Origin: CAYVUV01 sp964455095
Lineage (GTDB): Bacteria > Desulfobacterota > Binatia > HRBIN30 > CADEER01
Length of the DNA: 64,000 nucleotides
NCBI GenBank assembly: GCA_964455095.1
Contig: CAYVUV010000153.1
Span: forward strand, 7,214 to 71,213
Direction: 5' to 3'
Both the position numbers and the translations under genes were made by a program. Of the stretch, positions 35,306-44,800 are shown piece by piece; the first letter of the stretch is position 1; every line of letters begins with the position of its first letter. Under the pieces are notes generated by a model. The model was given only the letters and a program-made list of their open reading frames with translations, was not told where the DNA came from and did no database searches.

Positions 35306-35905
35306 TCAAACGCCGCGCCGCCGCGCCCCGGTGCTCAGCGGGCGGTGGCGAAAGCAGTCGACGACGTGGTCGTTGACCATCCCCACCGCCTGCATGAAGG
35401 CGTAACAGATGGTGGGGCCGACGAAGCGGAAGCCGCGCCGCTTGAGCGCGCGGCTCATCGCCAGCGCCTCGTCGGTTTGCGCCGGCACCTCGGAGAGCGC
35501 GCGACGGCGATTCTGGATCGGCGCGCCGCCGGTGAAGGACCAGATGAAACGGTCGAAGCTGCCGAGCTCCGCGCGCGTGGCCAGGAAGGCCTTGGCGTTG
35601 TCGATGGCGGCTGCCACCTTGAGCCGGTTGCGCACGATGCCGGGGTCGGCGAGCAGCCGGGCCACGTCGCGCGGGCCGAACGCGGCCACGGCCCGCGCGT
35701 CGAAGTCGGCGAAGGCGCGGCGGTAGCCCTCGCGCTTCTTCAAAATCGTCAGCCAGCTCAAGCCCGCCTGCGCCCCTTCGAGGATCAGGAACTCGAACAG
35801 CCGCCGCTCGTCGTGCAGGGGCACGCCCCACTCCTCGTCGTGGTACTGGATGTACAGCGGATCGGCCGTTGCCCAGCCGCAGCGCGTCTTGGCTGCTGGT
35901 GCCAT
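35306..35905 (-). CDS. tag: DNA-3-methyladenine glycosylase I
   Basis: I prefer the ATG ending at 35905, since RCGWATADPLYIQYHDEEWG should be near the N-terminus; this gives 199 aa. The zinc site typical of Tag is intact: Cys9, His22 and the late NDHVVDCFRHR with His and Cys. Other family signs are FEFLILEGAQAGLSWLTILKKR, the catalytic-pocket Glu in it, and FVGPTICYAFMQAVGMVNDH. The enzyme removes 3-methyladenine in base excision repair. It is co-directional with the ROK kinase, but no functional link is evident. Confidence 0.93.
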   Translation of the reverse strand: MAPAAKTRCGWATADPLYIQYHDEEWGVPLHDERRLFEFLILEGAQAGLSWLTILKKREGYRRAFADFDARAVAAFGPRDVARLLADPGIVRNRLKVAAAIDNAKAFLATRAELGSFDRFIWSFTGGAPIQNRRRALSEVPAQTDEALAMSRALKRRGFRFVGPTICYAFMQAVGMVNDHVVDCFRHRPLSTGARRRGV

Positions 35906-36096
35906 CGCCTCGCCCTCCCTTCGGTCCGCCGCCATACGCGCCGGCAACTGCGGCTGTCAATCGCCGCCTAGCAGATAAACGACGCTTTGCGGGGAATTGG
36001 AAGATCGATGGCGCCGCACGGGCGCGAAACTCCCGGGGAATGCTCCGGCAACGAGCGCAGCGGCATGGCATCGAGCATGCAGTCCATCGGAACGGG

Positions 36097-38865
36097 ATGA
36101 TGATGACGCCGGTCTCCGCCTTGCGTGCCGAAGCTGAGGAGCTTTGCTCGATCGATCAATCGCTGTTCGACGCGCTCTCGGCACATATCGCCCTGGTGGG
36201 CGAGGCGGGGACGATTCTGCGCGTCAACGACGCATGGCGGCGGTTCGCGGAAGGGAACGCGGGGACACCGGACAAGGTGCTCGAGGGGGCCGACTATCTC
36301 GGCACGTGCGAGGCATCGGGGGCGCAGGGCTGCGAGACGGCGGCGGAATTTGCCGCCGGCCTGCGCGCGGTTCTGGCCGGTACGAGTCCGGGGTTCATGC
36401 TCGAGTACGGTTGCGACTCGCCGACCGAGCAGCGCTGGTTCGCGGCCCGCGTCACTCAATTCACCACCGGTGGCCGCCGTCGCGCCGTCGTGGCGCACGA
36501 GGATATCAGCGCGCGCCGGCTGGCGGAGCAGCAGCTCGCCGCGCGGGAGCAACACTTCAGCTCCCTGCTCGCCAGCAGTCTGGATCTGATCGCCACGATC
36601 GATGTCAACGGCATCTATCAGTACGTGAGCCCGTCGCACGAAGCAGTGCTGGGATATCGACCCGACGACCTCATCGGGTCGAACGCCCTGCTGCTGGTCC
36701 ACCCCGACGACGTCGCGCGGGCGATGGTATCGATCGGTGTGGCTATCGAACAACCTGACGCGCAGATAACCCTGGAGTATCGCGTGCGGCACCGCGATGG
36801 CTCCTGGCGCGTGATCGAAGCGTTCGGCAAGAGGCTGCCCGACCAGCTGCCGATCGTCGGCATCCTCAACGCGCGCGACATCACCGAGCGCAAGCGCGCG
36901 GAGGAGGCGCTGCGACAGAGCGAGGATCGCTTCCGCAGCGCCTTCGAAAACGCGCCGATCGGCGTCGTCATCGTGGCTCCCGACGGGCGATTCCTGCAGG
37001 CCAACCGCGCGTTCTGCGACATCGTCGGGTACTCCGCCGACGAGCTCGTGCACGGGACGAGGTTCCAGGACATCACGCACCCAGGCGACATCGACGCAGA
37101 CGTGCAGTTGCTGCGCGAGATGCTGGCCGGTCAGCGCACGCGCTACGAGCTGGAGAAGCGCTATATCAACCGCGCCGGGCTACCCGTGCACGTGCGCCTG
37201 CACGTGTCGCTGGTGCGCGACGCGGCGGGCGCGCCGCTGCACGTCATCGGCCAGGTGGTCGACGAGTCCGAGCGGAAGCGCGCCGAAGCCATGCAGCGCC
37301 GCCTGGTGCGGGCGGTCGAAGCGGCGGCGGAAGGCATCGTGTTGACGGATGCCGAGGGCCATATCCTGCAGGTCAACCCCGCCTTCACGCGCCTGACGGG
37401 CTATGCAGCGGCCGACGTCGTGGGCAGGCGGCCGCCGCTGCTGCATCGGAACTTGCACGACGTTGATACCTACGCCGCCTTCTGGCGCGCGATCCGCGCC
37501 GGCGAGACGTGGGCCGGGCGGGTGATCGACCGCCGCGCCGACGGCAGCCACTACCACGTCGCGGTCACCGTGGCGCCGATCATCGATGACAAAGGCGTGC
37601 TGACTGGATTCGTCGGCATTCATCGCGACGTGACAGAGGACATCCGTCGCGAGGACGCCCTGGCCGACGCGCTGCAGCGGGCCGAGGGCGCGACGCGCGC
37701 CAAGAGCGAGTTTCTCGCCAACATGAGCCACGAGATTCGCACGCCGATGAACGGCATCCTCGGCATGACGGAGCTGGCGCTCGCGACACAGTTGGACGCG
37801 GAGCAGCGCGAGTATCTCGAGCTGGTGAAAAGCTCGGCCGACTCGCTGCTCGGCATCATCGACGACATTCTCGATTTCTCCAAGATCGAAGCCGGCAAGC
37901 TGGCGCTCGAACCGGGCGTGTTCGACCTGCGCGCCGTGTTCGATACAACCCTCAAGACCCTGGGCCTGCGCGCGCGCGAGAAGGGCATCGCGCTGACCTG
38001 GGAGGTCGATGCGTCCGTGCCCGCCGCGCTGGTCGGCGACGCGACTCGGCTGCGCCAGATCATCACCAATCTGGTCGGTAACGGCATCAAGTTCACCGCC
38101 GCCGGTGTGGTGTCGGTGCGCGCCGTCGTCACCGAACAGCGCGGCGATGTGCTCGAGCTGCACGTGACCGTGTCGGACACCGGCGTCGGGGTCGCCCCGG
38201 ACCGGCAGGAGCGGATCTTCGCGGCATTCGAACAAGTCGACGCGTCGATCAGCCGGCGCTTCGGCGGCACCGGTCTGGGCCTGACGATCTCGGCGCGATT
38301 GGTCGGCATGATGGGCGGGCGCATCTGGGTGGAGAGCACTCCGGCCGTCGGCAGCGCGTTCCATTTTACCGTCGCGCTGGGGCTGACGCGTGAGTCCGTC
38401 GCCGCTGGCAAACCCGGCGAACCGCCCGCCGCGCCCGCCGTAGCGGCGCGCGCCTTGCACGTGCTCCTGGCGGAGGACAACGTCGTCAATCAGCGCCTCG
38501 TCCTGCGCCTGCTGCAGAAGCGCGGCCACTCCGTCGTCGTGGCGGGGAACGGCCGCGAGGCCCTGGCGGCCGCGGGGCGCGAGCGCTTCGATGCGGTGTT
38601 GATGGACGTGCAAATGCCCGAGATGGACGGCTTCGAAGCCACCGCGGCGCTGCGCGCGCGCGAGGCGGGCGCCGCCCAGCACCTGCCGATCATCGCCATG
38701 ACCGCCCACGCCATGAAGGGCGATCGCGAGCGCTGCCTGGCGGCGGGGATGGATGACTACGTCACCAAACCGATTCGCGCCGCCGACCTGTTCGCGGTGT
38801 TGGAGCGGTGGGCAGTGGAAGCGGAGATCCCTCCGGCCTCCTCCCCCTCGACGGGGGAGGATTGA
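36097..38865 (+). CDS. Hybrid sensor histidine kinase with four PAS domains and a receiver
   Basis: The product is 922 aa from the ATG cluster at 36097; an in-frame ATG at 36040 and the open frame back to 35869 are less likely. No transmembrane helix is seen, so it is cytoplasmic. Four PAS domains occur at about 20-145, 155-275, 280-405 and 410-530. HisKA follows with His545 in NMSHEIRTPMNGILGM, then HATPase_c (NLVGNGIKFT, DTGVGV and GTGLGLTI) and a receiver (about 790-905) with the phospho-acceptor Asp837 in VLMDVQMPEMDGFEA. This BarA-like plan feeds a separate HPt; an orphan HPt is encoded 3 kb upstream. The last residues (SSPSTGED) and the stop codon lie inside repeat family C. Confidence 0.9.
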   Translation: MMMTPVSALRAEAEELCSIDQSLFDALSAHIALVGEAGTILRVNDAWRRFAEGNAGTPDKVLEGADYLGTCEASGAQGCETAAEFAAGLRAVLAGTSPGFMLEYGCDSPTEQRWFAARVTQFTTGGRRRAVVAHEDISARRLAEQQLAAREQHFSSLLASSLDLIATIDVNGIYQYVSPSHEAVLGYRPDDLIGSNALLLVHPDDVARAMVSIGVAIEQPDAQITLEYRVRHRDGSWRVIEAFGKRLPDQLPIVGILNARDITERKRAEEALRQSEDRFRSAFENAPIGVVIVAPDGRFLQANRAFCDIVGYSADELVHGTRFQDITHPGDIDADVQLLREMLAGQRTRYELEKRYINRAGLPVHVRLHVSLVRDAAGAPLHVIGQVVDESERKRAEAMQRRLVRAVEAAAEGIVLTDAEGHILQVNPAFTRLTGYAAADVVGRRPPLLHRNLHDVDTYAAFWRAIRAGETWAGRVIDRRADGSHYHVAVTVAPIIDDKGVLTGFVGIHRDVTEDIRREDALADALQRAEGATRAKSEFLANMSHEIRTPMNGILGMTELALATQLDAEQREYLELVKSSADSLLGIIDDILDFSKIEAGKLALEPGVFDLRAVFDTTLKTLGLRAREKGIALTWEVDASVPAALVGDATRLRQIITNLVGNGIKFTAAGVVSVRAVVTEQRGDVLELHVTVSDTGVGVAPDRQERIFAAFEQVDASISRRFGGTGLGLTISARLVGMMGGRIWVESTPAVGSAFHFTVALGLTRESVAAGKPGEPPAAPAVAARALHVLLAEDNVVNQRLVLRLLQKRGHSVVVAGNGREALAAAGRERFDAVLMDVQMPEMDGFEATAALRAREAGAAQHLPIIAMTAHAMKGDRERCLAAGMDDYVTKPIRAADLFAVLERWAVEAEIPPASSPSTGED

Positions 38866-38969
38866 GGTGGGGTGATTAGATGATCTGCCACCGCTAGCGG
38901 AGCCGCTGGCGCGGGTCGTCTCATCACCCCCCATCCAACCTTCCCCGGCAAAGGGGGGAAGGCTTCCGA
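38834..38969. repeat. Palindromic repeat, family C, copy 3, overlapping a gene end
   Basis: Module P2 starts with CGGCCTCCTCCCCCTCGACGG and covers the stop codon of the hybrid kinase. After a loop with CTAGCGGAGCCGCTGGCGCGGGT, module P1 follows inverted (CCCCCCATCCAACCTTCC and then GGGGGGAAGGCTTC). Read on the minus strand the order is P1-loop-P2, opposite to copy 1. Confidence 0.85.
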
Positions 38970-39030
38970 TCCCCGGCCCCCTCTCTGCCTCGGCCTGCCT
39001 TCACGTCGCGCCTGTGCTACAGGTCGCCGT

Positions 39031-39609
39031 ATGTTCACCGGGATCATCGAAGAAGTCGGCGAAGTCATCCAGGCAGACGCGGGAGTGTTGCGCATTCGCG
39101 CGACCACGGTGGTGTCGGACGCGCAGTTGGGCGATTCGATCGCGATCAACGGCGTCGATCTCACCGTGACCGAGAAGGACGCCGAGTCGTTCTTCGCTCA
39201 CGTCATGCCGGAGACGTACCGGCGCTCGAACCTCGGCGGGCTGCAGGTCGGCGACCGGGTGAATCTCGAGCGCTCGGTGCGCCCCACCGATCGTTTGAGC
39301 GGCCACATCGTGCGCGGCGTGGTCGAGGGCGTGGCGCGCATCGATTCGTTTACCCCCGAGGCCGAGGCGATCATCGCGCGCTTTCGCACCCCCGCCGAGC
39401 TGCTGCGCTACATGGTCGTGAAGGGCCCGGTGTGCATCGACGGCGCCAGCCTGACGATCGTCGACAAGACCGCCGACACGTTTGCCGTCTCGCTCGTCCA
39501 GTACACGCAAGCGCACACCAACTTGCTCGGCAAACGCCCCGGCGATCTGGTCAACATCGAGACCGACATCATCGCCCGCTACGTCGAGAACCTGCTCGCG
39601 CAGCGTTGA
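39031..39609 (+). CDS. ribE: Riboflavin synthase alpha subunit
   Basis: The 192-aa enzyme has the duplicated lumazine-binding barrels: MFTGIIEEVGEV at the N-terminus, the SIAINGVDLTVTE segment, NLERSVRPTDRLSGHIVRGVVEG, and the second half VCIDGASLTIVDKTADTFAVSLVQYT with NIETDIIARYVENLL. It converts two 6,7-dimethyl-8-ribityllumazine molecules to riboflavin. No other rib gene is adjacent and I see no FMN riboswitch upstream; the 165-bp gap before it is taken up by repeat C. Confidence 0.93.
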   Translation: MFTGIIEEVGEVIQADAGVLRIRATTVVSDAQLGDSIAINGVDLTVTEKDAESFFAHVMPETYRRSNLGGLQVGDRVNLERSVRPTDRLSGHIVRGVVEGVARIDSFTPEAEAIIARFRTPAELLRYMVVKGPVCIDGASLTIVDKTADTFAVSLVQYTQAHTNLLGKRPGDLVNIETDIIARYVENLLAQR

Positions 39610-39617
39610 TCGGGCGG

Positions 39618-39710
39618 GAAACCACGGATGAACACGGATAGACACGGATAGGAAAGCAGTAGCCTCCGGTTTGGATCCCATCCGCGTTCATCCGTGTTTA
39701 TCCGCGGTTC
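39618..39710. repeat. Palindromic repeat, family E, overlapping the end of pbpC
   Basis: The left arm, AACCACGGATGAACACGGAT followed by AGACACGGATAGG, is inverted at 39679-39710 (ATCCGCGTTCATCCGTGTTT then ATCCGCGGTT). The right arm contains the stop codon and last eight codons of pbpC on the minus strand. Confidence 0.85.
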
Positions 39711-41850
39711 GCTTTGTCGTTATCCGAGGTCCACGAACCTCGAACTGGATGGCGGTGGCGGCGCGGCGCTGGGCGTCGAGCAGTGACAGCGTGTGTCGGC
39801 CGGGACCCGGTGCCCATAGAACCGGGCGGGCGGCATTTCCCAGGGCGACGCCATCGAGCGACCACTCGAGATCGGCGGCGAAGTCGGCGGCAAAGGCGAT
39901 GCGCTGATCCTGGTCGGGGATGTCGGGGTCGATGGCGATGACGCTGCCGTCGATCGGCGCGAGGATGCGCGGCAGCGCGGCAAGCCTTGGCGCGTCCGAC
40001 CGCGGCTCGGTACCGCGCACGAACCACTCGCGGCGCAGCGGCTCGGCATCGTCGGGGAAGTGCGCCGGCGCGTCGCGCACGCCAGGCGGCGGCTCGGGCG
40101 GCTCGCTGGGGATCTCGCGGTGGAGCCAGTCCATCACGTCGTGCCACACCGGTGCGGCGCCGGTCACGCCGCTGACGTCGTGCATCGGCGCACCGGAGAA
40201 GTTGCCCACCCAGACGCCGGCGGTGTAGCGGCGTGAGAAGCCGACGCACCAGTTGTCGCGCATGTCCTTGCTGGTGCCGGTCTTGGCGGCGCTCCAGAAA
40301 CGCGTCGCCAGCGCGCTGTCGAGGCCGAACGTCGCGCTGCGGCTGCCGCGGTCGGCGAGAATGTCCGCCACCAGAAACGCAGCGCCCGGCGAGTAGCGCT
40401 GCGCGCCGCTCGGCCGCAGGGCGTCCTCGCGCAGGCGAAGCGGAGCCGCTACGCCGCCGTTGGCCAGCGTGCGGTAGGCGTTGACCAGCTCCCACAGCGA
40501 GACGTCGAGCGCGCCGAGCGCGAGCGACGGCCCGTAGAACTCACCGCTCTGCACCGCGCCGCGAAAACCGAGGTCGCGCAGCTGCTGGACGAACGGCTCG
40601 GCACCGATCAGCTCCAGCGCGCGCACGGCCGGCGCGTTGAGCGAGCCCGCCAGGGCCGTGCGCACACTGACCAGGCCGCGGAAGACATCGTCGTAGTTGT
40701 GCGGCCGGTACACCCCGCCGGACACCGCCAGCTCGATCGGCGAGTCGGCGAGCAGCGATGCCGGCGTCAGCAGGCGGCGGTCGAAGGCGAGCCCGTAGAG
40801 GAATGGCTTGAGCGTCGAACCGGCCTGGCGCGGCGCGCGCACGCCGTCGACGAACCGCGCGGCGGAGAGGTCGCCGCTGGAGCCGACGTAGGCCAACACC
40901 GCGCCGGTGGCGTTGTCGGCGACCAGCACGGCGCCGTCGTGAACGTTGCGCTCGCGCAGCGCGAGGAGATGCTGGCGCAGAGTGTCGGCGGCGAAGCGCT
41001 GCAGTGGGCCGTCGAGGGTCGAGTGGACGTCGCCCGGTTCGTTCGCGAGGAGTTGCTGCGCCACGTGCGGCGCCTCGGCGGCGCGCCAGGCTCCGACAGT
41101 CGTCGTGGCGATGATCTGGGCGACGGCTGCATCGAGAGCCGGCCTGGGCACCAATTCGCCGCGCGCCCAGACGATCGCGCCAGCGCGACGGCGCAGCACG
41201 GCAGGCCGCGCGTTGGGCGCCCGCAACAGGGCGGCCAGCACGGCCGCCTCCGCCTCGCCGAGACCGTGCGGGTCCTTGCCGAACAACCCGTGCGCCGCGG
41301 CCGCGACGCCCTGCAACTCGCCGCGGAACGTGGCCAGATTCAGGTAGGCCTCGAGGATCTCGGGCTTCGTCCAGCGCCGCTCCAACGCGCGCGCCGCGCG
41401 CATCTGCCGCCATTTCTCCGGCCAGGTTCGCGCGGTGCCGCCGCGCCGCAGCGCGCGGTCGAGCTGTGCGGCGACCTGCATGGAGATGGTGCTGGCGCCG
41501 CGCCGCGTTCCGCCAGCCAGGCGCTGCCAGGCGCTGCCGGTCACCGCCCACCAGTCGATGCCGTGGTGGCGAAAGAAACGCCGGTCCTCCGCCGCCACCA
41601 CCGCGGCCTGGAGCGCCGGCGAGATGTCGGCCAGCGGCGTCCATGCCAGGCGCCGCCCGTTGCGATCGATGCGTAGCTCGTGCAGCACCGCGCCGTGGCG
41701 ATCGAGCAGGCGCGCGTCGGACGGGCGATACGCGGCGCGCACCTGGCTGAAGGGCGGGATGGATTCACTGCCCCCAACCGCGCTGAACAATGTCGCGGCG
41801 CCGGCGATGGCGCCGAACGCGAGCAGCAGAACAATCGGCCGGCGGCTCAT
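39688..41850 (-). CDS. pbpC: Penicillin-binding protein 1C
   Basis: The 720-aa bifunctional enzyme begins at the ATG ending at 41850, which overlaps the upstream macroglobulin stop (ATGA). A single N-terminal membrane anchor (RRPIVLLLAFGAIAGAATLF) precedes a GT51 glycosyltransferase (about 50-235) with AAEDRRFFRHHGIDW and RGASTISMQVA. The transpeptidase domain has Ser345 in GSTLKPF, SLN, and KTGTSKD, so the active site is complete. A C-terminal BiPBP_C-like domain follows (about 630-720). It polymerises and crosslinks peptidoglycan in the periplasm. Pairing with an alpha-2-macroglobulin is well known (pbpC-yfhM in E. coli). The last residues, RTADKHG, come from repeat family E, so the native C-terminus may have been slightly altered. 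Confidence 0.93.
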   Translation of the reverse strand: MSRRPIVLLLAFGAIAGAATLFSAVGGSESIPPFSQVRAAYRPSDARLLDRHGAVLHELRIDRNGRRLAWTPLADISPALQAAVVAAEDRRFFRHHGIDWWAVTGSAWQRLAGGTRRGASTISMQVAAQLDRALRRGGTARTWPEKWRQMRAARALERRWTKPEILEAYLNLATFRGELQGVAAAAHGLFGKDPHGLGEAEAAVLAALLRAPNARPAVLRRRAGAIVWARGELVPRPALDAAVAQIIATTTVGAWRAAEAPHVAQQLLANEPGDVHSTLDGPLQRFAADTLRQHLLALRERNVHDGAVLVADNATGAVLAYVGSSGDLSAARFVDGVRAPRQAGSTLKPFLYGLAFDRRLLTPASLLADSPIELAVSGGVYRPHNYDDVFRGLVSVRTALAGSLNAPAVRALELIGAEPFVQQLRDLGFRGAVQSGEFYGPSLALGALDVSLWELVNAYRTLANGGVAAPLRLREDALRPSGAQRYSPGAAFLVADILADRGSRSATFGLDSALATRFWSAAKTGTSKDMRDNWCVGFSRRYTAGVWVGNFSGAPMHDVSGVTGAAPVWHDVMDWLHREIPSEPPEPPPGVRDAPAHFPDDAEPLRREWFVRGTEPRSDAPRLAALPRILAPIDGSVIAIDPDIPDQDQRIAFAADFAADLEWSLDGVALGNAARPVLWAPGPGRHTLSLLDAQRRAATAIQFEVRGPRITTKRTADKHG

Positions 41851-44800
41851 GGTGCGACGGTGATCGCCCGGTTGGGCAGCTCGCCGAACATCTCGGGCGC
41901 GTAGAGGGCCTCGACTCGCGTCGCCGGCAGCTGGAACGTGCCGCTCTGGTTGAGCCGGATGGCGTACTCGACGACCAGCGGTCCTTTGGGCAGGAACTCG
42001 AAGTAGGCGCGATACCCCTCGAAGGCGCGCTCGACGAAGGTCGGGGGTAACGCGGTGTCGTTCGGGTCCGGGGCGGCAGCGACCTGCGAGTCGCGGCCGA
42101 GACCGCTGCCGAGGTGCGAGGCGCCGGCCGGGACCGGGTCGTCGACCACCACCCACGTCATGTCGCTCTGCGCGTCGATCTCGAGCCGCACGCGCAAGCG
42201 ATCGCCGCGGCGCACCGTGCCGTCGGCGCGCGGCTCCAGGGGCGTGACGGTCTTGGTGATGCGGTAGCCGCTGCTCAGCGGCGCCTTGAGCGGCACGGCC
42301 GCGCGCGATTGCACCGTGACCCACGGGTTGCCGGTGCCTTTGTGCTCGACGCGCAGCGGCGCCGGCTGCGCCGGCCACGGCAGCAGCAGCGGCTCGGGCG
42401 GCGGCGTCCGCCAATCGAATTGCTGCTCGCTGTCCGCCAGCGCGGCAACGGTCGTGCCGGTCACCGGCGTGGATTCGAAGGCCGTGGCAAAGCGCTGCAC
42501 CGCCAGCGTGCCCCAGGCGTTGGCGACCGTGTTCTCCCACGCCCCGCGGCGCTGCCGGGCGATGGCGCCGCGCATCAGACGCGGCAGGTCCTCTTTCCAA
42601 CGTTTGCTCTCGAGCAGATGCAGGGTGAGGCGCGCCGCGTTGCTGTCGGAGCCGGCCATCAGCCACCACAGCTCGTCGCCCGACTCGGTGGAGAAGCCCA
42701 TCGTCGAACCCTGCAGGTTGAGCCGCGCGCGTACGATCTGCTCCGCTTCGCGGCGGCGCTGGTCGCGCTTGGCGATGCCGGGCACGCGGTCGAGCACCGT
42801 CCACCAATCGAGCAGCGCCGAGGTCGGCCACAAGTTGGGCTCGATGGCGATGCTGCCCGCCAGGTTGGCGTCGACCCCGCCGGCGCGCGCGAGCGCGGCC
42901 AGGGCTGCCAGCTTGCGCAGCGAGAGGTCGGCGGCCAGCACGTGTTGGGGTCGGTTCAGGCTGCCCTGGACGAACCGGCGCAGCCCGGTGGTGAGGCGCT
43001 CGTTCAACGCGTTGGGCAGCGACCAGCCGGCGGCGTTGGCAATCGACAGCACGTATGAGGTCAGCACCTCGCTGCCGTTGGGCATGGTGGGGAAGAACTT
43101 CAGCAGGCCGTCGCCGTCGAGGTAGGACGGCATGGCGGCGAGCACTTCGTCGCGCAGCGCCGCGTCGCCGAGCGCGACCGCGCGCGAGACCTTCTGCTCC
43201 AGGCAGGTGTACGGGTAGTCGCGCATCCAGGCGCGCACGCCGTCGAGGCTGCCGGCGAGCGTCGGCGCCAGCGCGACCGCAACCCCGCCGCGGCCGGGCA
43301 GGGCGTCGGCCGGCCGTTCGACCGGCAGGGACAAAGGCCGCTCGTAGCGCAGCAGCGTCGCCTGCAGCGTGCGCACCGGCACGGCCGGCCGCACGCGCTG
43401 CGCGACGCGCAGGCGGTCGGTGGCGGCGCCCGCTACGCTGGCCTCGATCTCGTAGCTCAAGCGCTCGACATCGGCGGGAACGGTGACATCCCAGCTCACC
43501 ACCCGCGCCTCGCCCGCGGCCAATGCGACGGCCTGCGGGCTCAGCTCCGCGGGCAGTCCCTCGGCGCGGCCGCGCACGGTGACGTCCAGCGGGCGCTCGG
43601 TCGTGTTGCGTACGGTGAATTCCGCCGGCAGCCGATCGCCCTCGCGCACCAGTGGCGCCAGGCCGGAGAACAGCATCAGATCCTGCGTCGAGCGAATCGA
43701 CATGGCGCCGCTGCCGAACAGTTCGACGCCGCCGGTGGCGACGGCGACGATGCGGAAGCCGGTCAGCGAATCGTTGAGAGGCACTTCGACGCGGGCGTCG
43801 CCGTTGGCGTCGAGCGGCACGCGGCCGCGCCAGATCAGCAGGGTGTCGAACAGCTCGCGCGTGCTCTGCCGCCCGCCGCCGCCGCCCGGCGTCACGGCCT
43901 TGCGGCCGAAGTGGCGTTTGCCGATCACCTGCATCTGCGCCGTGGCGTTGCGCACGCCGTAGCCGCGCCGGCCCATCAGCGCGTCGAGCAGGTTCCAGCT
44001 GCGGTTGGGCTCGAGCTCGAGCAAGCCCTCGTCGACCGCCGCCAGCGCGACCTCGCTGCCGGCCGGCGGCGCGGCGCCATCGGCGGTGCGCACCGCGATG
44101 TCGACGGTGGCCTTGTCGCGCACGCGGTAGACCTGGCGGTCGGACGACAGCTGCACGCGCAACTCGTGGGCGCGCCAGCCGACGCGGATCTCGGCGATGC
44201 CGAGCTTGAACGCCGGCCGGCCGAGGTCGACCATCGCCGTCGGGGCCGGTCCGTCGCCGACGCGGCCGCGCACGGCGAAGACCGAGACGAACACGTTCGG
44301 CGCGTACTCGCCCAGCACCGGCACTTCGATCACCGGCTGGCGGCCGGAGATGTGCTCGACATGCGCCTCGATGATGCCCTCACGCTCGACGGTCACCAGC
44401 GCGGTCGCTTCCTGGAACGGCATGCGCACCTGAAAACGCGCCGTGTCGCCGGGTTCGTAGCGGCGCTGTTCGGGCAGTACGTCGATGCGGTCGCTCGGAT
44501 CGACCTCGAAACGCCAGTCGCTGTCGCCCTCGACCCAGATGTCGGTGTGCGCGACGCTGCGGCGTCCGGCGGCATCGGCGACCGACGCCTGCAGGATCAG
44601 CTGGCCCGACTGCGGCGGCGCGCCCTCGCACCAGAGCAGGCCGTGCGCGTCGGTGACGCCCTCGCAGAGCGTGCCGACCGGCCAGGTCTCGCGCACGTAC
44701 TCGTATCCGTAGAAGCCGCCGACCAGGCGCTTGCGGTGCGAGTAGGTCCGCCGCTGCAGAATGTCGACGCGGGCCGCGGCGCCGCTGACCGCCTTGCCGG

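Noticed and set aside
38970..39030. Possible FMN riboswitch upstream of ribE
   Set aside because: The gap is taken up by repeat family C and only about 60 bp remain, without the conserved FMN aptamer motifs.
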